From assembly GCA_010093605.1 (NCBI GenBank), contig MU004192.1, positions 1,067,774 through 1,131,773 of the forward strand: 64,000 nucleotides of DNA, written 5' to 3'. Of this stretch, positions 21,346 through 34,032 are shown one piece after another. This stretch comes from Lophium mytilinum. Taxonomy: Eukaryota; Ascomycota; Dothideomycetes; Mytilinidiales; Mytilinidiaceae. Under the pieces are notes generated by a model that did not search any database, was not told the origin of the DNA, and was given only the letters and a program-made list of their open reading frames with translations. The translations under genes and the position numbers were made by a program. Position 1 is the first letter of the stretch, and the number at the start of each line of letters is the position of its first letter.

Positions 21346-22867
21346 AGGCTTAAGTATTAGCGCTGGCAGATAATTTATAGCTTGCGTATTAGTATAGAGT
21401 AAAGTTATATAGTAAAGCTTAATAGCTATTATTTATTTTTCTATATATTCTTACCTTTCTTTTAACTCTCTTCTTTCTTTAGACTCTATATACTATTAAT
21501 TACTACCTTTATAATACTATAGCTAATAATACTATAGCTAATAATACTAGTAATTAGGGCTCTATTAATAGCCTAATTAATAACATTCTTATAGAGCCCT
21601 CCCCTTCTCCGCCTCTTACTACGCACCTCTTTAGTGCACCCTTTAGGCCCCTTAGGGTTTACCCGAATCCTCTAGTAATATAGGTAGTAGTAGCTAGACT
21701 ACTTTCTATTAAGAAGAAGATAATAGGTATTTAAGCTAAAGATAAGAAGCTAGAAGCTTTCTCTAGTAAGAGCCTAGAGAATTCTAGCCCTTAAAGGCTT
21801 TATATAGTATATAGCAGGCCTATATACCCCCTTTCTACTCTTACTATTAGTAGAGATATCTATAATATACCTAATTAAAAGAAGAATAAGAATAAGAAAA
21901 AAGAAAAAAAGACTAATCTCTCTCTACTATATATAATTCCTAGTATAGTAGCTTAAGAATCTAGCTAACCTATTTATATAGAAAGCGCCGCGCTTACTAT
22001 CTACTCTCTCCTCTTACTATTACTATTATTCTAGGCCTACTAACTTTCTTTTAGTATACTAATAACTTTACTACTACCCTTAGCTTCTCTACTATTACTA
22101 TAGCCCTCTAAAAGCGCTTCTACTACGCTAAGCTTATCTATATAGAGCTTATTAATAGCTAATATAGCTAGAATTAGGCGGGCCTAGCCTATAGTATATA
22201 CCTAGAGTGCGCCTAGAATATATCTACTAGGGGCTATTATTAGTATAATATTAATTTCTATACTAATAATAATCTAGGTAGTAAATATAGTATATATAGA
22301 GTTAGAAGTAAGTACTATACTTAGGTTAATACTATAGAAGATATAGTAGCGTTTAAGTAGACTTTAAAGCCTAGGGCTAGTTATACTAGAAGAAAGAAGT
22401 AAATAGAGAATTAAGCCTATCTAACTATATACTTAGAAACTATAACTATTACTTCTAAGTTCTATTACTACTAATTAATATTTCTATATATCTAGCATGC
22501 GGATATAAATATACGCGTCTAGATACATAATTTAGCTGTCTATTTATATAATTTAGACTTATATTTACTAAGATATAATAAAGTAATAGATTCTATTTCT
22601 ATATAGCCTTTTTATTTTATATATACTCTATATATAATTTAATATAAGGCTTAAGTATTAGTAGTAAGAATCTTATTTTAATATTTTAAGAATTAAGTAT
22701 TAGCGTAGAGAAAATTTACCCTACGCTAATACTTAAGCCTTAAAATAAGATTCTTACTACTAATACTTAAGCTATAAAATATTAAAATAAGATTCTTACT
22801 ACTAATACTTAAGCCGCATAATATTAAGATATATTTTTATATTTCGCCCGCACTAATACTTAAGCCC
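21346..22867. mobile_element. Putative nested element with short inverted ends
   Basis: The left end AGGCTTAAGTATTAGCGCTG and the right end (read inverted) GGGCTTAAGTATTAGTGCGG are near-identical over ~21 bp and both abut a TA dinucleotide (21344-21345 and 22868-22869), as expected for a TA-targeting element. Extra copies of the end motif lie inside near 22649, 22692, 22723, 22760 and 22802, making a palindromic right end. The 1.5 kb interior has no intact frame. TA flanks may arise by chance in such sequence. Confidence 0.5.
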
Positions 22868-22949
22868 TATATTATAATACCCCTAATTTAAAATAAAAAG
22901 GCTAAAATAGAAAGGCTATATAGGCTATATATAATATATATAGAACTAT

Positions 22950-25000
22950 AATAGTATAGAATAATACTAATTACTCTATTTAACTAGCTTCTAAATACCT
23001 AACTGTATTCTAACTCCCTTCTATATTCTACGCCCGTTTTAACCTACTCTACCTTCTTCTAGCATAGTTAGCGCCTCTAACGCGGCCTTCTCTTATCTAT
23101 ATAGGTTCTTAAAGTTATATAGCTCTTTTATAAACTATATTACTATTCTATTTAATAGCTCTAGAGCTAGAGCTATATAGTATACCTTTAAGAATCTATT
23201 CTATATTTACTAAAGAAAATTAATATTCTATATCTAATTAATAATAATCTATATAGTATACTACTACTACTACTTTATACCTATATTTATAATAGCTCTA
23301 ACCTTCTAGAAGAAGAAGAACTTAAGTATATTAGCGTTTTTCTCTAGGTATACTAGGCTTAAGCTATAAGAATATACCGCCGGCGCTACTTAGCTAGAGA
23401 AGATATACTACGGCGGCGGCTGTATTAGGGGCTAAGGCGTAGGCGTAGACTAAGAATAACTCTATAGTATAAGTAGTAGAGGGGAGAAGAGCTATATATA
23501 TATCTATAGAGCCTATAGAGAAAGGCTATACTAAGGTTATATAGAAGAAAAAGAAGAAGAAAAAGAAGCGCTTTAAAAAGAAGTACTTTATAATACTATT
23601 TAATCTACTATCTCTATATCTTTCTACTATATCTAGAGCTTTATTAAGCGCTCTATTATATTAAATATTCTAGCTATCTTATCTTTAGACTTCTGCGCCT
23701 AATTTAACTTTATAGTACGCTAGTAATCTTTTTTAACTAGGCCTTTTTTAGTAAGATCTTTATATACTTTATTAGGCGGCTTAGTAATTATAGCCTTACT
23801 CTAAGTAATTATATCTATCTATACCTAGTAGTGCCTTATAAGTAATATATAGTACTTCTAATTATTATTAACCTAGTATAGATTATCTATATTAGAGTAG
23901 GTATTATTTATATACTTATATAGTAATAGTATACTAGTCTATAGGCGGCTAGACTCTTAAATTAACTCTAAATAGACTACCTACTACTCTAATAGCTTAG
24001 TAGTATAAGGCCCGCTTCTACCGCGGAACCTATTAGTAGTTAGCGTGCCTAATAGCAATAATAATAGCACCTCTACTTCCTTCCTCTTCTTTAATAGCGG
24101 CGGCGGTAGATTATATATTAACTTATATTTAAATATTATAGAAATAGTAGCCTTTAGATAATTCTTCCGCTTTAAATTAAGTATATAGAACACCTACTAG
24201 AACTCTAAAAGTAAGAAGTTAGCTATATTATAACTAAGAAAACCTCTAGTTCTCTTTATTATATAAATAATAGTAGTGCGCTAGATAACCTTATACTCTT
24301 TCTTATAGTTACTATTAATCTGCGCTATAGTTACTATTATATCTAGCTTAACCTCTAGGTTCTTAGTATTAAAAGTAAACTAGGTTAAGTTCTCTAGCTA
24401 TCTACTACTAACCTTCTTACTATTAATATAAAGAAGATAGAATAGAGTAACTAGAAAGTTATTAACCTTCTCTTCCGCCTCTTTAATATAGTACTAGATA
24501 CTAGCGCCAGCACTAGTTAATACGCCGCTAGTAGTCCTCTTAATACTATAATAAGCCTACGCCTTTATAAAACTAATAGCTATTAGATCTACCTTTTTAG
24601 GGCCCTTCTTACTACCTATTTCTATATTTTTAGAACCTTTCTAGCCTTTATTACTACTTATATCTACCTTAATAGAGCCCCCTTTAACTCTTAAAGAGCT
24701 ACTTAGTATATCTAGTAATATATTCTACTATACTAACGCTCTAGCCTTTATAGAGGGTATCTATATATATACTAGAGGCGGCTTTCTCTTTAGTATAGCC
24801 TTTAGCTTTATAGGCTTTAGTATAGCCTTTATAGACTTTAGTATAGTCTTTATAGGCTTTAGTATAGCCTTTATAGGCTTTAGCGTAGCCTTTATAGGCT
24901 TAGGCGTACCCTTTAGTATACTTACTATAGTAGTAGTCCTTAGACTTATATAAATAGGGGGGGTATTAGGCGCGTTATTAGGTATAAAGAAAACGCGTCT
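22950..25000 (-). pseudogene. Unrecognised coding-like relic within the element
   Basis: The minus strand shows long stretches with protein-like composition interrupted by many stops, and the only uninterrupted piece is a 69-residue frame at 23984-24193. Near 24780-24920 a short unit encoding Lys/Pro/Ile-rich peptide repeats about six times. I cannot assign it to a family. It may be an accessory protein of the outer element or part of another insertion. Confidence 0.35.
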
Positions 25001-25033
25001 TCTATTACTATAGGTAGTTAGTAGGGATACTAT

Positions 25034-25220
25034 AATACTAGAAAAATATTAGTAAGTAGTTATATAGTATAGGTAAGGAACCTTACTTATTATTATATAG
25101 GGGATATTAAAAGGTTAACATTTAATTAGGTGGTGCTCCCTGCAATTCTTATATAAATTTTGGTGAGGAACGCCGAGAAAAAAACGCCAAGCGTTCTGTG
25201 CTATTTTGAATTCGACAAAT
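25034..25220 (-). repeat. Right terminal inverted repeat
   Basis: Inverted match to 19919-20105. It retains more C and G than the left copy at several positions and fewer at others, so both copies have been hit independently. Confidence 0.9.
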
Positions 25221-25474
25221 CCATAGGGCAAGCCGAGCCAGGCGAGCCTTCGCCCGCATGCAGTCTATCAAAATCAAAGTACCCGCATGACGGCGCAGAT
25301 GTAGCAGCGCCTGAACGGCACGCCGCTGCATCCCATTGTCTCCCAGGCCTCACGCCATGTAGCACCACCCCGCAAAACCCCAGGACGGAGAGAATATTCT
25401 TACTCACCACGTCGCCGCTGGAGACTCCATCTTGATATACAGCTAGCAGCCGCTTGCCCCTCATCCCCGCCTTC

Positions 25475-27136
25475 ATGGCGCCCACAATTGTCCACCTCCC
25501 CAACGGCCAAAACCTGACCATCACGCCCGTGTTTGGCGGCCTCTTCTTCAAATCCAACGACCTCACGCACAATAGCCACTCGCCCTTCCCGCCAGGATGG
25601 ACTATCGTGCTCAATTCCGAGGACGACGAGCGCGTTGAATTCGCACAAACAGGCGCTGACGGACGAGAACCGTCGCCGGCGCAGGATGAGCCCAAATCGA
25701 AACGGTTCAGTGTGCACCGCTACAAGAGGCCTACGCTCCAGAATGACCACCTCTACATCTCCTCCATCTCGAACCCCAGCAGCACCGAGTTCAAGCCCGC
25801 AAGCTCGCCCACCAGGCAGATTGCTATGATGCTGTGGGCTACGCTGTGGTGGTACTTCCACCAAGCGGAACCGAACCTCCAGATCACAAACGCCGCTTCT
25901 GCGAAGACCTCCGCAGCTGGGAGGCCGGAGGGTGAGTGGAGGATCAACATAAACCGCGAGGGCATTTTCAAGGGCAAGGTTGTGCTGCCAAAGCTGGAGC
26001 GCATGGGCTTGATTGCCAGCGAGGAATCCAGCGTCGGCATTGAGCAAAGCGAGAAGTCGCCCGAGGGCTGGACAAATATGTTCGTGAGCCGCAGGTCTTT
26101 CTGGCAGCTGGACCCGCGGATATACCTCTTCACGTTGTCGCCATTGGCGCAATCGCCCTTCCCGGCTGGCTCGCCGTATGCCTCGCGACCGGCTTCTCCT
26201 AGTGGAGAAGGGCGGAAGCAGGATCCTACCCAGATTGAATCGGTATCGCAAGGTCTGTGGTCTCCTAATGGTCCAGGCCCCTTCCATTCGACTAGCCACC
26301 TGCCTACGTATTACCCTCCGCCTCCTCCTCAGTACGTCTTTTCGAACCACGTGCGGCATCCTATCCGCCCAAAACCACCACGGCAAGGAGAGACGTTCTA
26401 CACAAGGTTTATCCCAAGTTTGAACCAGTACCTTTCGTTCAGAGTGGCTTCGATTTCGTCGAAGCCTCTACGGCACAAAGGACCTGTTGCGTCAAACAAC
26501 ATTGTGAACAGTTTCCGTAATTCACAAATATCTGTCATGTCGGAGCCAGCCATACCAACTATGGGTCTACTCGGTCTCGGACTTTCTGATCCGGAGTATC
26601 TGCACAAGTGGATGAATGAGCCTCGCGTGTCACACTTCTGGGGCGAGGCGGGACCTCAATCTCATCAGGAACATTTTCTGAAGAAAGGACTCCAGAATAA
26701 GAACAGCTTCCCAGTCATTGGATGCTGGGACGGGAAGCCATTCGGCTATTTTGAAATCTATTGGGTGAAAGAAGATAATGTTGGAAAGTACCTAGGGGGC
26801 AATGTTGGCGATTATGATCGTGGCATCCACTGTCTGGTTGGAGAAGAGGAGTTTAGGGGACCACAACGAGTCAAGGTCTGGCTAAGTGCGTTGGTACATT
26901 ACTGCTGGTTGGCAGATAACAGGACAGAAACGATCATTATGGAACCTAGGGTGGACAACGAGACGTGAGTCTATTCCCATTTTAACTAAAAGTTATCGCA
27001 ATACTAACCTTCCGACAGGCTTTCCCAGTATTGCATGGATCTTGGGTTCTACAAGGAAAGGGAAATCAGTTTCCCTCACAAGCAGGCTAATCTCATGAAG
27101 ATTAGGAGGGATGCTTGGGAAGCACCGGGGCTCTAA
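25475..27136 (+). CDS. Hydroxyornithine acyltransferase (SidF/SidL type)
   Basis: Predicted exons 25475-26964 and 27019-27136 (535 residues); the 54 bp intron is GTGAGT...GACAG with a CTAAC branch site. The ATG at 25475 is the first in frame. The N-terminal half resembles the fungal N5-hydroxyornithine acylase extension (hydrophobic MMLWATLWWYFHQ near residue 117). The C-terminal half has the AlcB/IucB-like GNAT fold: H-K-W-M-N-E-P-R-V-S-H-F-W-G, C-W-D-G-K-P-F-G-Y-F-E-I-Y-W, D-Y-D-R-G-I-H and I-I-x-E-P-R-V-D-N-E, the acyl-CoA site region. Such enzymes acylate N5-hydroxyornithine during hydroxamate siderophore synthesis. Acetyl (SidL) versus anhydromevalonyl (SidF) specificity cannot be settled. 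No NRPS or ornithine monooxygenase lies in the window. Confidence 0.85.
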
Positions 27137-27377
27137 AACGGTTATATGGGATTGGGAGGATATTTGCTTTCTACCATTTGCTTTATTACACTGTTATCAC
27201 TACGGAGATACCACTTGGCTTCACGAGGATACAACAATATTGTTCATACTAGTTACGTCTTTCGCATCAAGCAGCTGTCACATGTTATCGCGGGGCACTC
27301 GACTTCCTTAGCTCCGAACTGATGCCCGCAACAACACTAAGCTCTCATCCCCAAACTAGTACTCCTCCGCTACACCA

Positions 27378-28380
27378 ATGTCACTGTTCAAAACCCCAAT
27401 CATCCGCTCAATCGCATGCGCACGCTACACCTCCACAATGACATCCGCACAGCTCAAATCCCTCGCCGCCTACTCCGCCTGCGACGTAGGTCCTGCCCCG
27501 CCCCACCATTCGTCACTCCGCTGAGCTGTACGCGGGCACCAGGTCTCGGACGCGCTGCTCAAGCTCAATGTCCCTGGCGCCGGGTTCCTGGCCGACATAA
27601 GTACTAATCCACCGCCCTTCATCCATTCCGTTAAGCTGTTCTCGACTAACACTTCCTAAAGCACCCATCCCAACTTCCACGGCGATTATCAAGACCATAG
27701 CGAAAGCATCAACGTTCCTCTTCGTCCCTAAAGCCTCCGGCTCTTTCGCCCAACCACCATCTGCGACACCCTTTCAGGATCTGCCTGAGCCGAATATCAC
27801 GCCCGGCACGCCGTATGCCGATCTCGCGACGCCGGATACGGTAGTTGTGCTGAGCCAGCCTGCGGGGCAGAAGTGCGCTGTCATGGGTGGGATAATGGCG
27901 GTTAGGATGAAGAAGCTGGGTGTTAAAGGGGTGGTGGTGGATGGGAGGGTAAGGGATTTGGGGACGTGTGGGGAGGTAGGGATACCAGTGAGTGGGATGG
28001 TCTTGACGGCAGTAGGACAGTGGTGCTAATGGCTGATGTAGGTTTGGTCGAAGGCGACGAGTACGATTGGGGCTGGCGCGGAGAGTAAGCCGTGGGCGAG
28101 AGATGTTCCGGTCGTAGTTGGAGGGGTGAGGGTTGAGGCGGTATGTTGTTTTCCTTCGAAAGATCCGTGCTGAAAGGGAGTGGGGCTGATGGAGCTTTAG
28201 GGCGATATCATTATGATTGATCCGGCTGAGAATGGCGTGGTTTCTATTCCGCAGTCGAAGCTTGAGGAGGTGCTTGAGCTACTTCCGAAGCTTGTCGCGG
28301 CGGATGAGAATGTCATTGTTGATGTGGAGAATGGAGGGACCGTTGCGGATGCTTTTAAGGAGCATAGGAGTAACTTGTAG
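27378..28380 (+). CDS. RraA-like / HMG aldolase family protein
   Basis: Predicted exons 27378-27485, 27543-27600, 27662-27987, 28042-28140 and 28201-28380 (256 residues), with introns of 54-61 bp. Family marks are C-D-V-S-D-A-L near residue 35, G-G-I-M-A-V-R-M in the middle, the V-V-V-D-G-R-V-R-D substrate/metal motif, and P-V-V-V-G-G-V-R-V-E-A-G-D-I-I followed by D-P-A-E-N-G-V-V near the end. Fungal and plant members of this fold act as divalent-metal-dependent 4-hydroxy-4-methyl-2-oxoglutarate aldolases or oxaloacetate decarboxylases rather than RNase E regulators, which fungi lack. A ~25-residue N-terminal stretch could be a mitochondrial presequence. The first half uses C-ending and the second half G/T-ending codons. 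Confidence 0.85.
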
Positions 28381-29983
28381 GAGCTGGAAACGTGTTGCAT
28401 GAGTAGTTGCTTGAGGGAGCTTGCACAACAGTAATAGAAGACGCGTCTTGGTCAGATCAGTTCAAGCCTATCTGGGATGGGATTTTGAATCATCTCGAAG
28501 CACTTGGGAGAGTTGCAAGAAGAAGAGCTTGGAAATAATCACGTGACGTGATCGTCGATGGTGGCGCCTCGCAATATTTTGAAGCCCTGGACGTCTCCCC
28601 ATTGAAACTAGTAGAGAACTCTAAAAGCCTTCAAAAGCGTGAGGGGCTTTTCTCCTCAAAAGACCGAAAGAACCACAATCGAAGCGGCCAGGCGGCATGT
28701 GCCGCCACATTTCCGGCCGAGATCGGCATCGCGAGATTTTCCATCGGAACATGAGACCTTCATTCACCCTTCACACTCATCTGCCAATCAGACGTCCTGC
28801 CTTGATTACTCATCACCGCCTCCATCGCCCATCGCTGTGCCGCCTCTGAATCAGTTTAGGTTGTGCTCAGGAGGAGGACCCTTGATATTGCTGCTGACAG
28901 GGTGACGCCAGCATGTCTTTCACCTTTTCAGCTCTCTCAGACCGTCAGCAGTAGCACAAACCTCTTCTCCGGACCGGTTTGGGGACACTGCACGCAGCTC
29001 CTCCTTGTCCAGTCTGTCAGAGCTGCTATACCGACAAATTGGTGGAGTCAACGCCCCGCATACCGCTTCACCCCGGGAGTAGACGCGGATTTATATTGCC
29101 TTGCATGATGCCGGTGTTATCGGCTCCAATCCGAAGACATCCTCGCAAATAATTGCAGAAAGTAGGTCGTAGTAGTTGGTTGTCTTCCCGCGAGAGGCTA
29201 TCTCTTACAAGGGGCCCATGGTGGGTAGTCCTGGTGATTTGTCTTTTTTCCTTTCCAGCCGGGACCGAGTTCGCTTTCCACGAACTCAACCCTGCAATAT
29301 CACTACCACATATCCTCATATCCTACGTTGTTCTCCGCGTTGCTATTTAGATTTGTGAGGCTCTCTAGAATATGCGGCCTTAGTTGACTTCCAATGCCAT
29401 CGACGAGATCGTGGGAAGACGATTGGTCAGACGAGAAGCAGCATGTCTAGTCTGGCAACGATCGTTCCGGACCACATTAGCGGGATGATACCCCAACCTT
29501 CGCCGACCTCTTCTGTGACCCATTGGCCGGCGGGAAGGCATGGAAGCATAACTGTTAGCTTGTGGGTTTGTGAGGGCGTTGGTGCTAGAGCAAGCCAGCG
29601 GGGTCTGTCCTTTTGAGTAACCTTCCTACTTCTCTCCATGCAACCGAGCTTCCGCACTGTGAGCCAGCGTACAGTACAGCCTTTGCAAAGACCAGACCAC
29701 TGAGGCGACAGTCGATTGGATAAATGGAACAAGCTAGAAGCCGGAAAGGGACGAAGCTGCTCAATGCGCTGTCGTGATACTGACCATCCCGAAAGTGGAG
29801 GGATGCGCGCTGCAGCTGATGCAGGGTCTGTTCTTATTAACCAGCGTACGCCCACGCGCCTCCCGCTAGGATGAAGACTGCCAGCTGGGGCTCTGACAAT
29901 GTAGAAAGGCTAAGTAATCCCCAGATTTCTGCCACTCCTCCTCGGTCCTTGCGCCGCAACACCCTCCCCAATGCATTGCTAGC
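28381..29983. other. Intergenic, 1.6 kb, no gene seen
   Basis: Several short frames occur (for example 29427-29855 on the minus strand) but none has a family resemblance, suitable codon use or consistent splice structure. I see no tandem repeat. The last ~200 bp are likely the promoter of the kelch gene. Confidence 0.45.
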
Positions 29984-32050
29984 ATGGCAATATTTAGCAG
30001 AGTGCCCCTCTCGCGGTCGCACCTCTTCTTTGTCCTCTTCTTAGCTCTGCTGTCCCCCCAGGTTGCTCATGCGCAACTATACTCGCCTTTGGATCCAATC
30101 TTCTATTTTTGCTCTCGATGGTTCTCATCTTGTAAGCAAATGTCTGGAAAAACTGGTCAGGTTACACGAAAATAACAACATCGCAGCGGTGGTCAAAGAT
30201 GGGAGTCTCTACATCAATGGCGGAGTTGAGACCTTCTATCACTCTAGAGTGACATCGGATACAATCCTCGGCATTAGTCAGTGACGTTCCGTTGTGACAA
30301 TCATGAAAAACTACGGCGCTAAGAATATGTAGACACTTATCTAATTCAGGTGTCGATGGAAACATCATGGGATTGGAAAACGAATATCACCATCACAGAC
30401 GAGAGCAAAAGCACTTCTAATCCGAAGACTGGAACTTATCCTCCTAGCTTAATACGTGGCACGATGTTTCACGGTCCCGCGGATTCTAAAGAAGTATATG
30501 CGTTCGGCGGTACTACTTTCATGGGCAACACGAGCTTCCTAGGATATGTCGCGCCAGATGCTAGTACCTATCCGCTATGGACGTACGCGTACGACTCATC
30601 TGACTTCCGATGGGGTCAAAACGATATCGGACAACCCTGGAAACCGAATCATGGAGCAGCGGCTGAGGCTATCGACCAAGGGTTGGGTTTCTACTTGAAC
30701 GGCCAAATCGACAAAGGAACGGACAGCTCGACGAAGAATTTCGGAAACGATAGCACCTTACCTCTTGATGGAATGTTAATAATTGACCTTGCCAATGCGA
30801 CGTCGAACAATATTTCGACCGCGGCTATCAGCGGCGATGGACCAAGAGTGGGCGGTGGGCTCCAATATATCGCGGACGTTGGAGAGAAGGGTATTTTGGT
30901 GGCCATAGGTGGCCAATTAAGTCCCCAGAACGTCTCAACAAGCACTTCCACGAATGGTCACTTAGTGAGTGGCAACAGGACCCCGTTTTCCGAGCTAGAT
31001 TATGAGAACTAACCGCCCATGTAGCTTAGCTTAGACACCGTTGATGTTTTCGACATCAGCTCATACGTTGACCACCCAGAAACTAATGGTACTTGGTACA
31101 ATCAAACGACGACTGGTGAAATCCCAGAGCCTAGGATAGATTTCTGCGTCGTTGCTGCTTCTGCACTAGATAATTCCAGCCATCACATGTGCGTAATTCC
31201 GCAGCCTATCGTAGTCCAAGCTGACCCGAATAAAAGATATCTCTATGGCGGCCGCAACACAATAACAGGAGTTCCCTATGATGATATCTACGTCCTCTCT
31301 TTGCCAGCTTTTATATGGACAAAGATCAACTTTGGAGCTAGCCCTCGATGGGGTCACGACTGCCATGTCGTCGGCAATCGACAACTACTCACAGTGGGCG
31401 GAAACACTACGAACGAGCAATGTGATTGGGAGATCAAGGGCGTCGCAATCCTGGACATGTCCACCATCACTTGGGGCAGTGTGTACAACGCCTTCGCGCC
31501 CGAGTATCTTGTCCCTACCCCTGTAACAAAATGGCTAGGAGGTAGTCCAAGCGGAGGAGCAACAGTCACTGCACCCGCGGGCGGATACAATTCCACAGGA
31601 CTCGCACAGCTTATGGGTGTGAAAAGGGTTTGGCCTACATCCAACACATCGCAATCGGCGACACCAAAACCCCACTCTCACCACAAGAAAACCAACGTCG
31701 GCGTCATCGTCGGGCCCGTGATCGGTGGTGTCGCAGCGCTCGCGCTCCTTGCAGGTCTACTCCTCTGGTTCCGACAACGGCGACACAAGAAAGCAATGAC
31801 GCCCCACGAGCTGGAAGCGGCGGAGAAGTCCGAACTTCACGAGGAACCTAAGAAGATGCCGTACGAGCTGCCCGTCGATAGCCATAAGCCGTATGAGATG
31901 GCGGAGCAGCATGGACTCGCTGAAGCACCGCGAGACACGACAACTCACGCCGTGGAATTGGATGCGACGACGATATCGGGAGACGCGAAACCGGGCGTGC
32001 CCATGTTGAGGACGCCTTCGAATGAGAATCCGCGGATTTTGAAGCGATGA
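29984..32050 (+). CDS. Kelch-repeat type I membrane protein
   Basis: Predicted exons 29984-30131, 30187-30276, 30333-30964, 31025-31188 and 31237-32050 (615 residues). A signal peptide (hydrophobic LFFVLFLALLSP, cleavage near AHA-Q) is followed by kelch-like blades: F-C-S-R-W, then V-V-K-D-G-S-L-Y-I-N-G-G, V-Y-A-F-G-G-T, Y-L-Y-G-G-R-N and a later Q-L-L-T-V-G-G. A single transmembrane helix lies near residue 500 (VGVIVGPVIGGVAALALLA), followed by a basic WFRQRRHKK stop-transfer and an acidic, Pro-rich cytosolic tail. The design is that of fungal cell-surface kelch proteins of unknown role, possibly wall or surface sensing. Intron 4 (31189-31236) is 48 bp with no stop; I excised it because it restores H-I-Y-L-Y-G-G. 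Confidence 0.8.
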
Positions 32051-33188
32051 GACCGTATGTGAGCCGAGACGAATTGGGATGATGTATTCATCGTGGATGA
32101 AAACACTTTGATATCCATTCTCGCACTCTCTCGCTTGTCTTTCCATTTTCATGATGAAAAAGCAATTCGGTTGCACACCTCGCCCTGCTCGGGTCTGGAT
32201 CATGCAAGCAGACTAGCCCGAGTCGCAGGTGCCCAACGCGACTACTAGCCATGGAACGTTGCTCTTCCAGCCGCCGCTAGGAATGTAACACGTAGAGAAG
32301 GTTGCAAAACTCAGAGCTGGTGACCGTCACGAGCTCCGGTCCTCGAATGAGGAGCTGAGCCACCGTATGTACACGTAGTACACGGAAGGTAACAGTAGCT
32401 CGAAAGAGCAGGAGAAGTTTCTTGTGGATACTCTACATTTTGAGATGATATCGCTAAATTGGCGAGGATGATCTAACAGCACTAAAGAGATGGAAAAGCT
32501 AGGCGACCCGGAGAAAAAGCGTCTCTATGGAATCAATTGTCTCTGTCATGCCTTGAGCTCCCAAATATACGCTAACACCCTTACCTGCGACCCGCAGTCT
32601 CTGTCGGATCCTTGAAGACTGAAGATCTCACGGCTAGCACCGAAGTGGACAATGATAATACCGAAGGAGTGGTGCGACTTTGGTGTTGATGATACGGGTC
32701 GCCGTTGTCGTACGGACACTGACCGGTGCGTGACGCTTTTGCTGCTTTCTATATAGGTTTGTGTCAGGCGAGAGCTGCGACCTTGGGGTCGTTTAGTAAA
32801 GCTATATGGGAACTTGAGGTTGGGGCGGATGTCATATGCGGACTTATGCACGGTGGAGTCATTACGAACTGCTGTAAATTGGGTCCTCGATCATGTGACT
32901 AGCTTCTCGACCCCCCTTTCGCTCGTGTGTTCGATATGAGAGGGCACAGGCGTGCAGTTTGACAATGTGTATACCGATGAAAGCGCTCCTGGGCTATCTT
33001 AACTGTCTACGGAGCGAATATAAAGACTTATACGTTGTAGATTAGATCATAAGCATATGGGACGTCGAACCGTACATAAATGCTCACACGTCTAAAGTTA
33101 GGGCATGTAGATGTCTGTGTTGGGAGTGTGGATACTACTGGAAGACACCCTTCGGCTAATTGGATAGGAATTCGACTTCATTTCATAT
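32051..33188. other. Convergent intergenic region
   Basis: About 1.1 kb between the 3' ends of the kelch gene and the dehydrogenase. No coding region, repeat or RNA gene is supported. Confidence 0.5.

Positions 33189-34032
<844 letters not shown>

Larger units (their letters stand above)
19919..25220. mobile_element. RIP-degraded DNA transposon with 187 bp terminal inverted repeats
   Basis: A 5302 bp block with inverted ends that match over 187 bp (19919-20105 and 25034-25220). I count about 13 mismatches, all transitions, so identity is about 93%. The interior is extremely A+T-rich and almost devoid of CpA and TpG, while CpG, CpC and CpT remain; this is the expected outcome of RIP on both strands. 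On the plus strand the left part carries a Tc1/mariner-type transposase relic (20340-21220). The right part has a minus-strand coding-like relic (about 25000-22950) that I cannot name, including a Lys/Pro repeat. A smaller element appears nested at 21346-22867. No convincing target-site duplication is visible at the outer ends. The element sits in the divergent promoter of SOD2 and the acyltransferase gene. Confidence 0.9.

Noticed and set aside
19919-25220. Long terminal repeat retroelement or Polinton-type element as explanation of the block
   Set aside because: The ends are inverted rather than direct, the unit is too short for a Polinton, and the only recognisable relic is a Tc1/mariner-type transposase.
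25454-25474. Upstream in-frame start for the acyltransferase
   Set aside because: The codon at 25454 is TTG; the first ATG in frame is at 25475.
25400-26386. 328-codon frame antisense to the acyltransferase
   Set aside because: Mirror of a well-supported coding exon, Arg-rich and without motifs.
29427-29855. 142-codon minus-strand frame
   Set aside because: No credible start, no recognisable domain, codon use unlike neighbours.
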